A stretch of DNA of 64,000 nt, from the NCBI GenBank assembly GCA_963790415.1, contig CAWBOK010000008.1, positions 62,001-126,000 of the forward strand. The letters are read 5' to 3'. The notes under the pieces were generated by a model that saw only the letters and a program-made list of their open reading frames with translations, ran no database searches and was not told the DNA's origin. The stretch is from JAJZQZ01 sp963790415. GTDB taxonomy: Bacteria > Actinomycetota > Thermoleophilia > RBG-16-64-13. Of this stretch, positions 1 through 9,198 are shown piece by piece (within the stretch, counting starts at the first letter, position 1; every line of letters begins with the position of its first letter). Made by a program: the position numbers and the translations under genes.

Positions 1-31
1 CTCATACCTCCGCTGTGCGTGCGCCGCCGAC

Positions 32-319
32 CTAATGCATGCGAGGGTTGTGCCCTGCGCCGTGTATCCAGTCTACGTCGTGAGGTTCCTGTACGTCCAG
101 CGAGAATGTGGCCGGTCCATCGAAGGTTATCTCCACTATCCAGCTGCCGTTGTCGCCGTTGACCTCCCAGTGCACATCGGCCGGCAGGGCGAGCAACACC
201 GTCTGGCCCTCGCTGTTCCTCCAGGCGAGAAGCGACGAGCCATCCGGCACCGGCTCGAGGTCGAGGAGTTGCGTCTCGTCGACAGGTCCTACATCCATCG
301 TTACGACACCCACGTGCAT
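32..319 (-). CDS. hypothetical protein, about 95 aa
   Basis: I do not recognise this protein. The minus-strand reading is acidic and soluble-looking, with alternating hydrophobic residues suggesting a beta-rich fold, and has no signal peptide or membrane segment. It ends in a His- and Pro-containing tail. The start is uncertain: an ATG at 319 has GGAG only two bases upstream, while a GTG at 397 would add 26 Pro/Arg-rich residues and has no ribosome binding site. It is divergent from the universal stress gene. The plus-strand frames over the same bases look less protein-like. Confidence 0.45.
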   Translation of the reverse strand: MHVGVVTMDVGPVDETQLLDLEPVPDGSSLLAWRNSEGQTVLLALPADVHWEVNGDNGSWIVEITFDGPATFSLDVQEPHDVDWIHGAGHNPRMH

Positions 320-573
320 ATCTCCGATCGGTGGCGGTGGGCTCAGGCGGTGGCCGTCGCGGGCTGACACTGGACGGGCTGAGCTGCCGCCGGTCACCGA
401 GAGTGTATGTCGCCGCCGGGCTGCTAGTCAACTCCGGACGCTCCGACCGATGGCCTCGTGCGTGGAGTTCAGCGGTACGGGGTACTGATGCTTACACGTT
501 CGTGTCGGCGGCGCCCTCGGAAGCCGACCGGCGCAGAAACCAACCCGACGACTTCTAGTTGAGGAGGACGCAC

Positions 574-1020
574 ATGATCCCGAAGAAGATCCTCGTTGCC
601 ACCGACGGCTCGCTGTCCGCGCGCGGGGCCGAAACCTTCGCGGCCGGTCTTGCGGACATGATGACCGAATGCGAGTTGACCGTCGCGACGGTGCTGACTC
701 CCCGCGGTGCCTACTCCAAGGGCGGGGCGATCATGACCTCCACCGACGCCGAGATCGAAGAGGCTGAAGCGGTGGTCGCGGAGGCCGCCAAGCGTATCTC
801 CGGGGCCATCAGCAACGTCAAGGTAACGGTGAAACCGGTGGTGATCGAAGCCGTTTCGACAGCCCTGGGATTGATCGACGAGGCACACGCCGACGAAACC
901 TGCAGCCTGATCATCATGGGCAGCAGGGGGCACGGGGGCTTCGCCAGCCTGGTGATGGGCTCGGTGAGCACCCAGGTGCTCCATGGGGCGCACTGCCCCG
1001 TGTTGATCGTCAAGGAGTAG
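574..1020 (+). CDS. universal stress protein (UspA family)
   Basis: This is a 148-residue single-domain Usp protein, the usual length. It starts with a Lys-rich strand and the ATDGS segment of the nucleotide-binding fold. Near the C-terminus it carries the Gly-rich ATP-binding motif of the UspA/MJ0577 class (GSRGHGG, then MGSVS). Such proteins bind ATP or AMP in the cytoplasm and modulate stress survival. The ATG at 574 is chosen because GAGGAGG lies six bases upstream; the TTG at 559 would place that binding site inside the gene. It stands alone, followed 49 bases later by an SLH gene. Confidence 0.93.
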   Translation: MIPKKILVATDGSLSARGAETFAAGLADMMTECELTVATVLTPRGAYSKGGAIMTSTDAEIEEAEAVVAEAAKRISGAISNVKVTVKPVVIEAVSTALGLIDEAHADETCSLIIMGSRGHGGFASLVMGSVSTQVLHGAHCPVLIVKE

Positions 1021-1069
1021 TCGGGGCGTCAGGGGGCATCGTCCAGGCAGATGTAGAGGGAGGACTCAG

Positions 1070-2485
1070 ATGGAACGCATCGCCAGACACCTAGCCGCGA
1101 TCGCGGTTGCTGTGACCCTAGTCGTGGTGGTGACCGTCTCAATGGCGTCCGCGGCTCAGTCACCTGAGGAGAGCAGCGGGAAGGTTGTGCCCCAGCCGGG
1201 TATCGTTGCGTCCGCGGAGGGGGTCCGCCTCGATCCGGCCGCCTCGGCCGACATACATTCGCGGCTCTCTTCCGCGATCGGGGCGCCTGCAAACCCACTG
1301 GGAGTGAGTGCATTGTCGGCGACCCCGGTCATCGAAGACAGCATCAGATACTGGACTGACGGGCGGAACCCGGCGACGCTTCTCGACCTCTCGAAACTTA
1401 CTCTCGCAATAACGGAGTTCGGTCGGCTATCGATCCTCATCGACTTTAACCCGACGTTCGACAAGACGGGTGTCGGCACCACCGACTCCTTGTGGATACT
1501 CCTCGACACCGACAACAACACCCAGACGGGGTCGGACTTCTACGGAATTCTCGGATACGAGAACGTAATCGTGTTCGAGAACGCCAGTGGCTGGAGAGCC
1601 AAGGTCTATAGGACCCCGGCCGGGGTCCCGTGGACTATCGAGACGTCCTGGACCGCCACGGTCAACGGCAATTCCGTGAGCGCCGAGATACCTTTGAGTT
1701 CCTTGCACAACTCCGAAGAGCTGGTGTTCCTTCTTGCCAGCATCGACGACTCAAGCGGCGTCGTGGACCTCATCCCCGACTCGAGTTTTGGCGTCTACGA
1801 CGTAGACCCCGCCTGGCTCACCCCCGTGACGACCACGACGACCCTCGCCACGACCACCACGACGCTGCCGACAACGACGACGACTCTGGCGACCACGACC
1901 ACGACGCTACCTCCATCGACCACCACCACGACCGTGCCGTCTGCGACGTTCACGGACGTTCCGCCATCGCACCCGTACTTCTTGCAGATCAACGACATGG
2001 CGTCGCGACATGTGGTCGACGGCTACGGGAGCGGGTTGTTCGGTCCCGAGGACTTGGTGTTGAGGCAGCAGTTCGCCAAGATGGTCGTCATCGCGATGGG
2101 CTATCCGGTGAGCGAGGCGAACATCTGCCTGTTCGCCGACGTGGACAGGCCGCTGGATGACCTCTACCCGGACAACTACATCGCGGTGGCGGCGGCCCGG
2201 GGTATCACGGTAGGACTCCTTCCGGGGTTGTTCGCTCCGTGGAACGACATCAGCCGGGCCCAGCTGATCACCATGGTTGCCCGAGCCGCGGAGTTGGCGG
2301 ATCCGCCCGCCGGGTATGTCCCTCCGTTCGCCAACTTCTCGAACACGCATTACCCGTGGGCTCGCAAGGCCGCCTACGCCGGTCTTCTCAGCGGCCTGCA
2401 GGGCATGGGAGCCGGCTATGACTTCTGGTCACCGGCCACGCGGGGAGAGGTCTGTGTGGTGCTCTACAACCTCGTGAATCGGTAA
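1070..2485 (+). CDS. secreted S-layer-homology (SLH) domain protein
   Basis: The 471-residue exported surface protein begins with an N-terminal signal peptide (Arg-containing n-region, long Val/Ala core, cleavage near ASA|AQ around residue 29). A beta-rich domain of unknown specificity follows (about residues 60-250), then a Thr-rich linker (254-290) and about 180 residues holding three SLH units, recognisable by FTDV, a mid-repeat GYGSGLFGPED segment and RQQFAKM. SLH domains bind secondary cell-wall polymers, so it is probably displayed on the cell wall. The start ATG follows AGGGAGGA. A second, broken SLH gene lies at 15.8-16.6 kb. Confidence 0.88.
   Translation: MERIARHLAAIAVAVTLVVVVTVSMASAAQSPEESSGKVVPQPGIVASAEGVRLDPAASADIHSRLSSAIGAPANPLGVSALSATPVIEDSIRYWTDGRNPATLLDLSKLTLAITEFGRLSILIDFNPTFDKTGVGTTDSLWILLDTDNNTQTGSDFYGILGYENVIVFENASGWRAKVYRTPAGVPWTIETSWTATVNGNSVSAEIPLSSLHNSEELVFLLASIDDSSGVVDLIPDSSFGVYDVDPAWLTPVTTTTTLATTTTTLPTTTTTLATTTTTLPPSTTTTTVPSATFTDVPPSHPYFLQINDMASRHVVDGYGSGLFGPEDLVLRQQFAKMVVIAMGYPVSEANICLFADVDRPLDDLYPDNYIAVAAARGITVGLLPGLFAPWNDISRAQLITMVARAAELADPPAGYVPPFANFSNTHYPWARKAAYAGLLSGLQGMGAGYDFWSPATRGEVCVVLYNLVNR
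1829..1937 (+). repeat. Thr-codon-rich imperfect tandem repeat
   Basis: ACC/ACG codons occur in runs broken by Leu-Pro or Leu-Ala, and encode the flexible linker between the N-terminal domain and the SLH units of the surrounding gene. It is a coding repeat, not a CRISPR-like array: there are no unique spacers. Confidence 0.8.
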
Positions 2486-2498
2486 GGGGGCACCGTTC

Positions 2499-2551
2499 GG
2501 GGCACGTGGGGTGTGGCAGCTTCCGCCGTTCCTCTGCCGCCCACGTGCCCT
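2499..2551. terminator. bidirectional hairpin between convergent genes
   Basis: GGGCACGTGGG at 2500-2510 is the exact reverse complement of CCCACGTGCCC at 2540-2550, and an inner GGCAG/CTGCC pair can extend the fold. It lies between the ends of the SLH gene (2485, plus) and the ATPase gene (2563, minus). There is no clear T-run, so termination is inferred from position and stem strength. Confidence 0.6.
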
Positions 2552-2562
2552 GCGGAGGAAGA

Positions 2563-3750
2563 CTAGTAGACCGGCTGGCGTTCCTTGCTGATCGGAGGAT
2601 GAGTGAACAGGCCCGCGCGGCGGTCCAGAACCAGCGGCAGCGTCCCCGTCCAACCCGTGCGGGCGTTCGTCCGGACTTCGAGATCCACGTGCCCGAAGAC
2701 ATCGTTCGCGGAAGCTGAGACCGACACCAAGGCCAGTGTGGTCTGGGCCGGGAGTCTCTCCAGGCCACAGGTGGACCGATCGGGTGGGGACATGGCGAGC
2801 AGACCGGGTACGGAACTCGCGGCCAGAGCGTCGTCCAGGCGCGAGAGTAGGTGCACGAGCGGACGAGCCCGGGTGAGGAGCAGCAGGCGCTCCAGGTCGT
2901 CGACCAGGAGCAGCGGGATTCTTCCGCGCCGCTCTTTTGCCTCCTGGGCCCTCAGCCGGACGTCCTCGATGAAGGCTCCCAGGGTGTCGGTGTAGGCCGG
3001 AATGGTCTCGACCAGAGACAGAAACGGCAGCACGGAGGCCTGGAGAGTCAGGTCCAGGCGGGTGAGCGTTTCGAGGTCGTCCGGACCCAGCGTGCGGGCG
3101 CGGAGTGCGCTGAGCGGGATTGCGGGGCCTCCCACGATACTTCCGAGCGTGCTGATCATGCGCTCCCAGGCACCCACGCTCCCTTCTTTCAAGGCGTAGT
3201 AGAGGACCGGACGCTCCGACGAGACGGCCTCCCAAGCCACCGACTCAAGGAAGGCGGTCTTTCCGATCCCGGACCGTCCTGCTACCAGATGTAGCCCGGA
3301 GCCGAACCCCCCGGCTAGACGAGGATCCAGATTGGCCAGCCCCGAGGGAGCAAGTTCGGGAGAGCGGGCGGCTTGCCGCAGGAACCGCCGCAAGAACACG
3401 CTCGGCTCTGTTGTTGGGGGTCCCCGCTCACCCGCCGTCGCGAAGGCGCTGCCAGCGGGGGCGACTTGGGGGCGAGGAGAGGGCCGTTCCGTGGCATGAA
3501 ACAGCGCCGCCAGCCCTTCGTGCATCGAGGCGCGAGTGGTGCCGTGCGTACGCCTGCTATTCGGGGGCGACTTCTGTTGGAGAGGCCCCTCTTCTGGGAT
3601 CGGCTCGGGGGGGAATGCCTCAACGGGGCTCCCAGGTGCCTCTTCGGCGAGGGCGGCCGAGAGGAGCTCGTCAAGGTAGCCGTCCAGCTCACGCTCCATG
3701 TTGGAGCGTCCGTCCTCGATAGGGCTCTCATCAGTCATGGTCGTCTTCAA
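2563..3750 (-). CDS. RecA/DnaB-type P-loop ATPase of unknown function
   Basis: This 395-residue protein has about 125 N-terminal residues that are charged and Pro-rich (probably disordered), followed by a RecA-fold ATPase domain. Walker A is GRSGIGKT (about 158-165) and the Walker B strand is PLLLVDD (about 279-285). The layout resembles the C-terminal ATPase domain of DnaB, RepA-like and KaiC-like proteins. No helicase N-terminal domain or zinc motif is visible. The start is probably TTG at 3750, because AGGAG lies five bases upstream; the ATG at 3738 has no such site. It is a single gene, convergent with the SLH gene, with no replication or recombination partner nearby, so its role is unknown. 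Confidence 0.7.
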   Translation of the reverse strand: MKTTMTDESPIEDGRSNMERELDGYLDELLSAALAEEAPGSPVEAFPPEPIPEEGPLQQKSPPNSRRTHGTTRASMHEGLAALFHATERPSPRPQVAPAGSAFATAGERGPPTTEPSVFLRRFLRQAARSPELAPSGLANLDPRLAGGFGSGLHLVAGRSGIGKTAFLESVAWEAVSSERPVLYYALKEGSVGAWERMISTLGSIVGGPAIPLSALRARTLGPDDLETLTRLDLTLQASVLPFLSLVETIPAYTDTLGAFIEDVRLRAQEAKERRGRIPLLLVDDLERLLLLTRARPLVHLLSRLDDALAASSVPGLLAMSPPDRSTCGLERLPAQTTLALVSVSASANDVFGHVDLEVRTNARTGWTGTLPLVLDRRAGLFTHPPISKERQPVY

Positions 3751-3857
3751 TCATACTCCTGCCGATATTCGACATCGGGCCGCCGGCTCCTCGGCGCCCG
3801 TTGCGGGAATGCGAGCCGGCAGACTTCTTGGATGGCGGCCCAAGAAGCGGCGGACCG

Positions 3858-3946
3858 AATCGATCCTCAGCGGGTAGTGGACACTACGCTCACCTACGTC
3901 CCCTCCAGCAAGGACCTCGATCTCCTGCTCGCGCAGTGCAAGGGCC
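3858..3946 (+). pseudogene. decayed fragment of the NTF2-like gene at 13568
   Basis: About 90 bases match the middle of the intact gene at 13568-14065. The protein reading keeps DPQRV, TTLTYVPS, KDL and LLLA in the same order with a few substitutions. There is no start, no stop and no upstream or downstream match, so it is a relic of a duplicated or recombined copy. The rest of 3751-4069 holds no other gene that I can support. Confidence 0.7.
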
Positions 3947-4069
3947 ACACAAGGTCGGGGCCACCTCGAGTCGCTGGCGGCCTGTCTCGCTGCCGAGGTC
4001 GAGTCCCGGGCCGAGCATCGGCTCTCTGCGGGGATCAAGGCCGCCCGCTTCCCGGCTGACGCGATCCCC

Positions 4070-6810
4070 CTACCGTGCGAGGAGACGGAGCACGGCTTCC
4101 GGTGTCATCGGCAGTCGATGCACCCGGGCACCCACGGCATCGGCTACGGCGTTGGCCACTGCGGCCGCCGGTAGCGACGCAGGGGGCTCACCGACGCCTT
4201 TGACCCCGAAGGGCCCCGTGCTCGAGGGGCACTCCACGATGATGGGCTCGATGGGGGGCATGTCCACCGCGGTCAGCAGTTTGTAGTCGAGCAGGTTGGG
4301 GTTGAGCACTCGGCCTTCGCTCATGAGCACTTCCTCCATCAGTCCGAACCCGAGGGCCATCGCCACGCCACCCTCTATCTGACCTTCCACCGCCAAGGGG
4401 TTGATGGCTCGGCCCACGTCGTGGGCGGCGGCCAGCTTGAGAACGGTCACTTTGCCCGTGTCCCGGTCCACTCGGATTCGCGCGGCGTGGGCGCTGAAGC
4501 TCGGCGCCAGGAAGGCCGGGTATGTGAGCCCTTCGGCCAGAGACGGATCGAATGGGGGGAACTCGGCCAGGTAGGTTGACTGCCCGATGATGGGCCCGCC
4601 GATCTCCCGCCGGCCGATCTCGGCCAATTCGGCCAGAGTGAACGACGGTTCGGTGCCGCCCCGCACCCATACCGCGCCCTGGTCGAGGTAGAGGTCGTCG
4701 ACGCTGAGCTGCAGCAGTGCCGCCGCCCTGGCGAGGATCTGCCGCTTGGCATCTTCGGCAGCCATCTGGCAGACACGCCCGACGCTGTAGGTCATGCGGC
4801 TGCCGCCGTCGCCGTGGTCGTACGGCGAGGAGTCGGTGTCGCATTCCGACAGGATGACCTGGTCGACGTTGATGCCCATCTCCTCGGCGACCATCTGGGG
4901 TATGGCCGAGAATTTGGCGCCGCCCCCGATGTCGACCGCCCCCGTGACGAGCGTCACCGTTCCATCGCCGTTGATGACGAGCTGAGCCGAGGTGGCCCAT
5001 CCGCCGCTGGTCCACCAACTACAGGCGAGGCCGTAGCCCTCGTCGTCGTCTTTAGGTTCTCCCCAGCCTATCGCCGTCGCGGCTCTTTCCAGGCATTCGC
5101 GGACGCTCACCGCTTCGAGCTTCTGGCCGACGCCGGCGACGTCACCTTCGCGAACGAGGTTGTGCAGGCGGAATTCCAGCGGGTCCCATCCCATCTCCTT
5201 GGCGATCATGTCCAGGTGGGATTCCGATGCGAACACCGCCTGGGGGCCGCCGGGACCGCGGCAGGATCCGGAGCTGGCTTTGTTTGTGTAGACGCAGGAG
5301 CCGTGCAGGTCCTGGTGCTCGGCGCGGTAGGGCCCGGAGAGAAGGAACAGAGCTAAGCCGACGGCCGTGGGCCCGTTGCCCGAGTATGCGCCGGTATCGA
5401 GGAGTACTTCGGCCCGTCGGCAGACGATGGTCATGTCGGCGGCCACGCCGGTGGTGAGGGTGAACCTCGAGGCATGGCGGGGGTTGGCTCCGACGAACTC
5501 CTCCGCGCGGCTCATGACCATCTTCACGGGACGGCGGGTCTTCAGTGCTAGGAGGGCGCAATACGGCTCCAGCCCCATCTCGAGTTTGCCGCCGAACCCA
5601 CCTCCGATATGCAGGCCTATGACGCGGATCTTGGTCATCGGCTTGCCCAACGCCTGCGACATGTAGTGGCGCACGGCGAACGGCTTCTGGTTCGTGGTCC
5701 AGATGGTGACCTTGCCCGACGCATCGGCCTCGGCCAGGGACGCGTGCGGCTCGATGTAGCTCTGGTGGACGATCTGCGTCTCGAACGTGTGCGTGAATAC
5801 CCGGTCGGCTTGGGAGAGCGCTGCGTCCACGTCGCCGTAGCGGATGCGACTCTCGGAGCAGACGTTGCCGTGACGGATGGCGGGCCAGCCGGCTTCGTAC
5901 TCGAGCAGGCGCTCGTGGACGAGGGCGGCCCCCGGCGCCAGGGCGTCGTCCAGCCCGTACACCGGGGGGAGGGCATCGTACGAGATCTGCACGAGCGCCG
6001 CGGCGCTCGCGGCAAGTTCCGGAGTCTCGGCCGCCACGAGTGCTACCGGTTCGCCGATCCAGCGCACTTTGTCGCGGGCCAGTACCCGCTGATCGTAGAG
6101 ATCGACGCCGTAGTAACCGTCCGGTACCTCGGCCCCGGTCACGACCGCCGCCACACCCGATAGCGCGAGGGCGGGCCCCGCGTCGATGCCCAGCGATGCG
6201 TGCGTGCGCCCTCGTGCTGCGCACGACGGCGCCCCAGAGTTGGTGCGGTCGGGAGACGTCGGCGCCATACAGTGCCTTGCCGGTTGCTTTCTCCAGACCG
6301 TCCAGACGACGCGTGTTCACGCCTAGCCCACAGTCCGCGAGTTCGCACCTGCGCCCATCGGCGACCGCTTGGATCGCCTGGACTATCTTGGCGTAACCCG
6401 TGCAGCGGCAGAGGTTGCCCGCGATGGCTTGGCGGATCTCGGGTTCGCTCGGATGTGGCGTCGTGTCGAGCAGCGCCTTGGCCGACATGAGGAGTCCCGG
6501 CGTGCAGAAACCGCACTGGATAGCGCCGTAGTCGATGAAGGCCTCCTGCAACGGATGCAGGCCCTCATCGTGTGCGAGGCCCTCGACGGTCGTGACGGCG
6601 CGTCCTTCCACTTCAGCGACCAAGGTGAGGCAGGCGTTGCGCGGCTCGCCGTCGACGAGGACCACGCAGGCCCCGCATTCGCCGTCGCCGCAGCCCTCCT
6701 TCGTGCCCGTCAGTCCCAGCCGTTCGCGTAGGCAGAAGAGCAGCGTCTCGGTGGGTTCGGCGTAGAATGCCCGCGCGGCCACCGTTCACCATCAACTCCA
6801 TCCGCATCAT
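4070..6810 (-). CDS. molybdenum hydroxylase, fused [2Fe-2S] and molybdopterin subunits (frame-broken)
   Basis: This xanthine-dehydrogenase/aldehyde-oxidase-family polypeptide hydroxylates a carbon next to N or O using water. The N-terminal part carries two [2Fe-2S] clusters: the plant-type set (EGCGDGECGAC, then RNAC) and the helical set (QCGFCTPG, CRCTGY). The rest (about 730 residues) is the molybdopterin domain with GGGFGGK, SCRGPGG and the catalytic Glu in KGVGEPP. The two parts are separate polypeptides (CoxS, CoxL) in many relatives. The reading frame breaks near 6779 and 6190; removing one base at each restores one continuous protein. The ATG at 6810 overlaps the stop of the FAD subunit (ATGA). 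It is the last gene of the liv-type operon. The substrate is unknown, with a purine, other N-heterocycle or aldehyde possible. Confidence 0.85.
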
Positions 6811-7691
6811 CGTTCCGGACCCCTTTCGTCCCGCGCGACGGCACGTCGCCAGGCCTCGGCGGTCACGTCTCGAACCAGGACCCGGACCATCGTGCGACGA
6901 TAGTCCGCCGAGGCTCGGATGTCCGTGATGGGGCACGCGGCGGCATCGGCCAGGTCGGCCAGGTCGGCCAGCAGGACGTCGTCGAGCACCCTGCCGTGAG
7001 CCAGTTCGCACGTGCCGCCCACGACGATCGGCGTGGGCGCGACGGCTCCGAGCGCGATCACGAGCCGCCTGCAGACTCCGTCCTCCAACTCCACCAAAGC
7101 CGAGGCACTGGCAAGCGCGATGTCCACGGCCGCACGCCGACTGATCTTGCGAAAGGCCGAGCCCGAGGCGCGGCGAGCGCACGGCGTGATCATGATCCCG
7201 CGCAGGAGCTCTCCCTCGTGCAAGACGGTCTGCCCAGGTCCGGTGAAGAAATCCCGCAATGGGATGTCTCGGGTGCCGTGTTGATCTTGCAGCACGAGTC
7301 CGGCCTCGTAGAGGAGCAGGGGAGAGGCGGTGTCGGCGGAGGGCGCGGCGGTACACAGGTTGCCCCCCACGGTAGCCGCCATCCGAACAGGAGCGGATCC
7401 GACCGAGCCGCCGGCCTCGGCCAGCGCCATGAATCGCCTCTGGATCTCCGGGCTCGCGGCGAGCTGGGCGTGCGTGGTCATGGCGCCGATGAACACCCGG
7501 CCGTCGGGCAGCCGATCGAGTATCCGCAACTCCTCGACGTCGCGCAGAGAAACCAGGAGAGCGGCGCCCTCCCTCTGCGGGTTGCCCGGCACGAGGAGGT
7601 CGGTGCCTCCCGCCAGATAGACGGCGCCCGGTCGGCCGCCGGCCGCCAGTGCCTGCCCGAGATCGGACGGTCGGATGTAGTCGGTGCTCAT
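6807..7691 (-). CDS. molybdenum hydroxylase FAD-binding subunit (CoxM/XdhB-like)
   Basis: About 295 residues with the two FAD-binding signatures of the family: YLAGGTDLL near residue 25 and ATVGGNLCTA about 100 residues on, followed by PSADTA. The C-terminal CO-dehydrogenase-flavoprotein-type domain is present. It passes electrons from the Fe-S clusters of the partner to an acceptor such as NAD. The ATG at 7691 has GGGAG six bases upstream and lies one base after the livF stop; an upstream in-frame ATG at 7742 would sit within livF. It is coupled to the fusion subunit by ATGA. Confidence 0.9.
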   Translation of the reverse strand: MSTDYIRPSDLGQALAAGGRPGAVYLAGGTDLLVPGNPQREGAALLVSLRDVEELRILDRLPDGRVFIGAMTTHAQLAASPEIQRRFMALAEAGGSVGSAPVRMAATVGGNLCTAAPSADTASPLLLYEAGLVLQDQHGTRDIPLRDFFTGPGQTVLHEGELLRGIMITPCARRASGSAFRKISRRAAVDIALASASALVELEDGVCRRLVIALGAVAPTPIVVGGTCELAHGRVLDDVLLADLADLADAAACPITDIRASADYRRTMVRVLVRDVTAEAWRRAVARDERGPER

Positions 7692-7692
7692 G

Positions 7693-8404
7693 TCACGCTC
7701 CCAGATATGCGGCTCGTACCCGATCGTCGGCCAGCAGCTCATGCCCTGTGCCGCTCAAGGTGACCTCGCCGACTTCGAGCACGTAGGCCTGGGCAGAGAC
7801 GCTCAGCGCGAGGTTGGCGTTCTGCTCGACCAACAGCACGGTCACTCCCGAAGCGACGATCTCCTGGATGACCTCGAAGATGCGTTCCACCACAACGGGT
7901 GCCAGCCCCAGCGACGGTTCGTCGAGCAAGAGACACCGAGGCCGAGCCATGAGCGCGCGCCCCAAGGCGAGCATCTGCTGCTCGCCGCCGGAGAGCGTGC
8001 CGGCGGGCTGCCGACGACGCTCGGCAAGCACGGGGAACAGTTCGAAGACCTGCTCTTGCGGAGAGAGCCAGTCGGGCAGCCTGCGGTGGGAGTACGCGCC
8101 GAGTTTCAGATTCTCTTCCACCGTCATCTGGGCGAAGACCTGTCGTCCCTCGGGACACTGCACGATGCCGCAGCGCGACGATCTCCACCGAGCTCTTCCT
8201 CAGGATGGATTCACCTTCGAAGAGCACGTCACCCGCCACCGGCTTCATCAGGCCCGAGATCACCCGCAACGTGGTGCTCTTGCCCGAACCGTTCGCGCCG
8301 ATCAGCGTGGCGATCTCGCCCTTTTCCACGCTCAGGCTTACGTCCCTCAGTGCCTGCACGGCTCCGTATCGAGCGCTGATCCCCTTCAGCTCGAGAAAGG
8401 CCAC
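7693..8404 (-). CDS. livF: branched-chain amino acid-type ABC transporter ATPase LivF (frame-broken)
   Basis: This is the second ATPase of a HAAT-family importer. Walker A (GANGSGKST), the signature LSGGEQQ, and Walker B (CLLLDEPS) with a following GLAP are all visible, as is the family-typical segment QCPEGRQVF. The N- and C-terminal halves lie in different frames, joined near 8172 by one extra base (GCTGCGG instead of GCTCGG). The GTG at 8404 follows the livG stop closely and has AAGGCAGGG upstream. Length when repaired is about 236 aa, normal for LivF. Confidence 0.85.
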
Positions 8405-8405
8405 G

Positions 8406-9198
8406 TCACCCTGCCTTTCCCAGGTAGGCATCGATGACCCGGCGGTTCTGTCTGACTTCCTCCGGCGTCCCGGCGCAGATCAGCGACCCGTGGTCCAGCA
8501 CCACGATCCTGTCCGAGATGGTCATGACCACCTTCATGTCGTGTTCGATCAGCATGATGGTGACGCCATCGGCGCGGATCTTGCGGACCAGGCGCACGAG
8601 TTCGGCGCTCTCGCCGGAGTTGAGTCCTGCTGCGGGCTCGTCCAGAAGCATCATGCGGGGGGTCGGTGGCCAGTGCCCGGGCGATCTCGAGCAGCTTCTG
8701 ATCGCCGTAGGGGAGGGACTTGGCAAGCTCGTCGGCTCTGTGGAGGATGCCCACGAACTCGAGCGACGCGAGGGCCTCTTCCTCTATCTCCCGCTCCTCC
8801 CGGCGGGTCCGGGGCAAGCGGGTGAGGGCCTGGAACACCCCGGCCCGCGTGCGGCAGTAGCGGCCCACCTTCACGTTGTCGAGCACGCGTCATGTCCGGG
8901 AAGAGCCGGATGTTCTGGAACGTGCGGACGAGGCCCGCCTCGGTCACCTCGTGGGGGCTGAGGCGGCCGAGATCCTGCCGTCGAACGTCATCGAACCGGC
9001 GGCGGCCCGGTACGTGGCGGTGAGCACGTTGAGACCGGTGGTCTTGCCCGCGCCGTTCGGACCGATCATGGCCACGATCTCGCCCGGGAGCACCTGGAAA
9101 CTCAGGTCGGCGTACGGCCGTCAGGCCGCCGAAGCTCATGGTGAGGCTCTCGACGTTGAGGAGTGGACGCGGCTGGGTGATGGCCCGAGCGCGCTCAC
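8406..9198 (-). CDS. livG: branched-chain amino acid-type ABC transporter ATPase LivG (several frame breaks)
   Basis: This is the first ATPase of the importer. Reconstructed across frames it shows MSFGGLTAV, Walker A GPNGAGKTT, the LivG-typical LVRTFQNIRLF, LPYGDQ in place of the usual signature, and Walker B MLLDEPAAGLN. Single-base disruptions are inferred near 8659, 8889, 8975, 9118 and 9185, some insertions and some deletions, with good conservation between them. The GTG at 9198 overlaps the livM stop (GTGA). Repaired length is about 260 aa, as expected. Confidence 0.8.

Noticed and set aside
559..573. TTG start adding five residues to the universal stress protein
   Set aside because: It would place the GAGGAGG ribosome binding site inside the gene, and the ATG at 574 has ideal spacing.
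1829..1937. CRISPR-like appearance of the Thr-codon repeat
   Set aside because: The repeat has no unique spacers and continues the reading frame of the surrounding surface protein.
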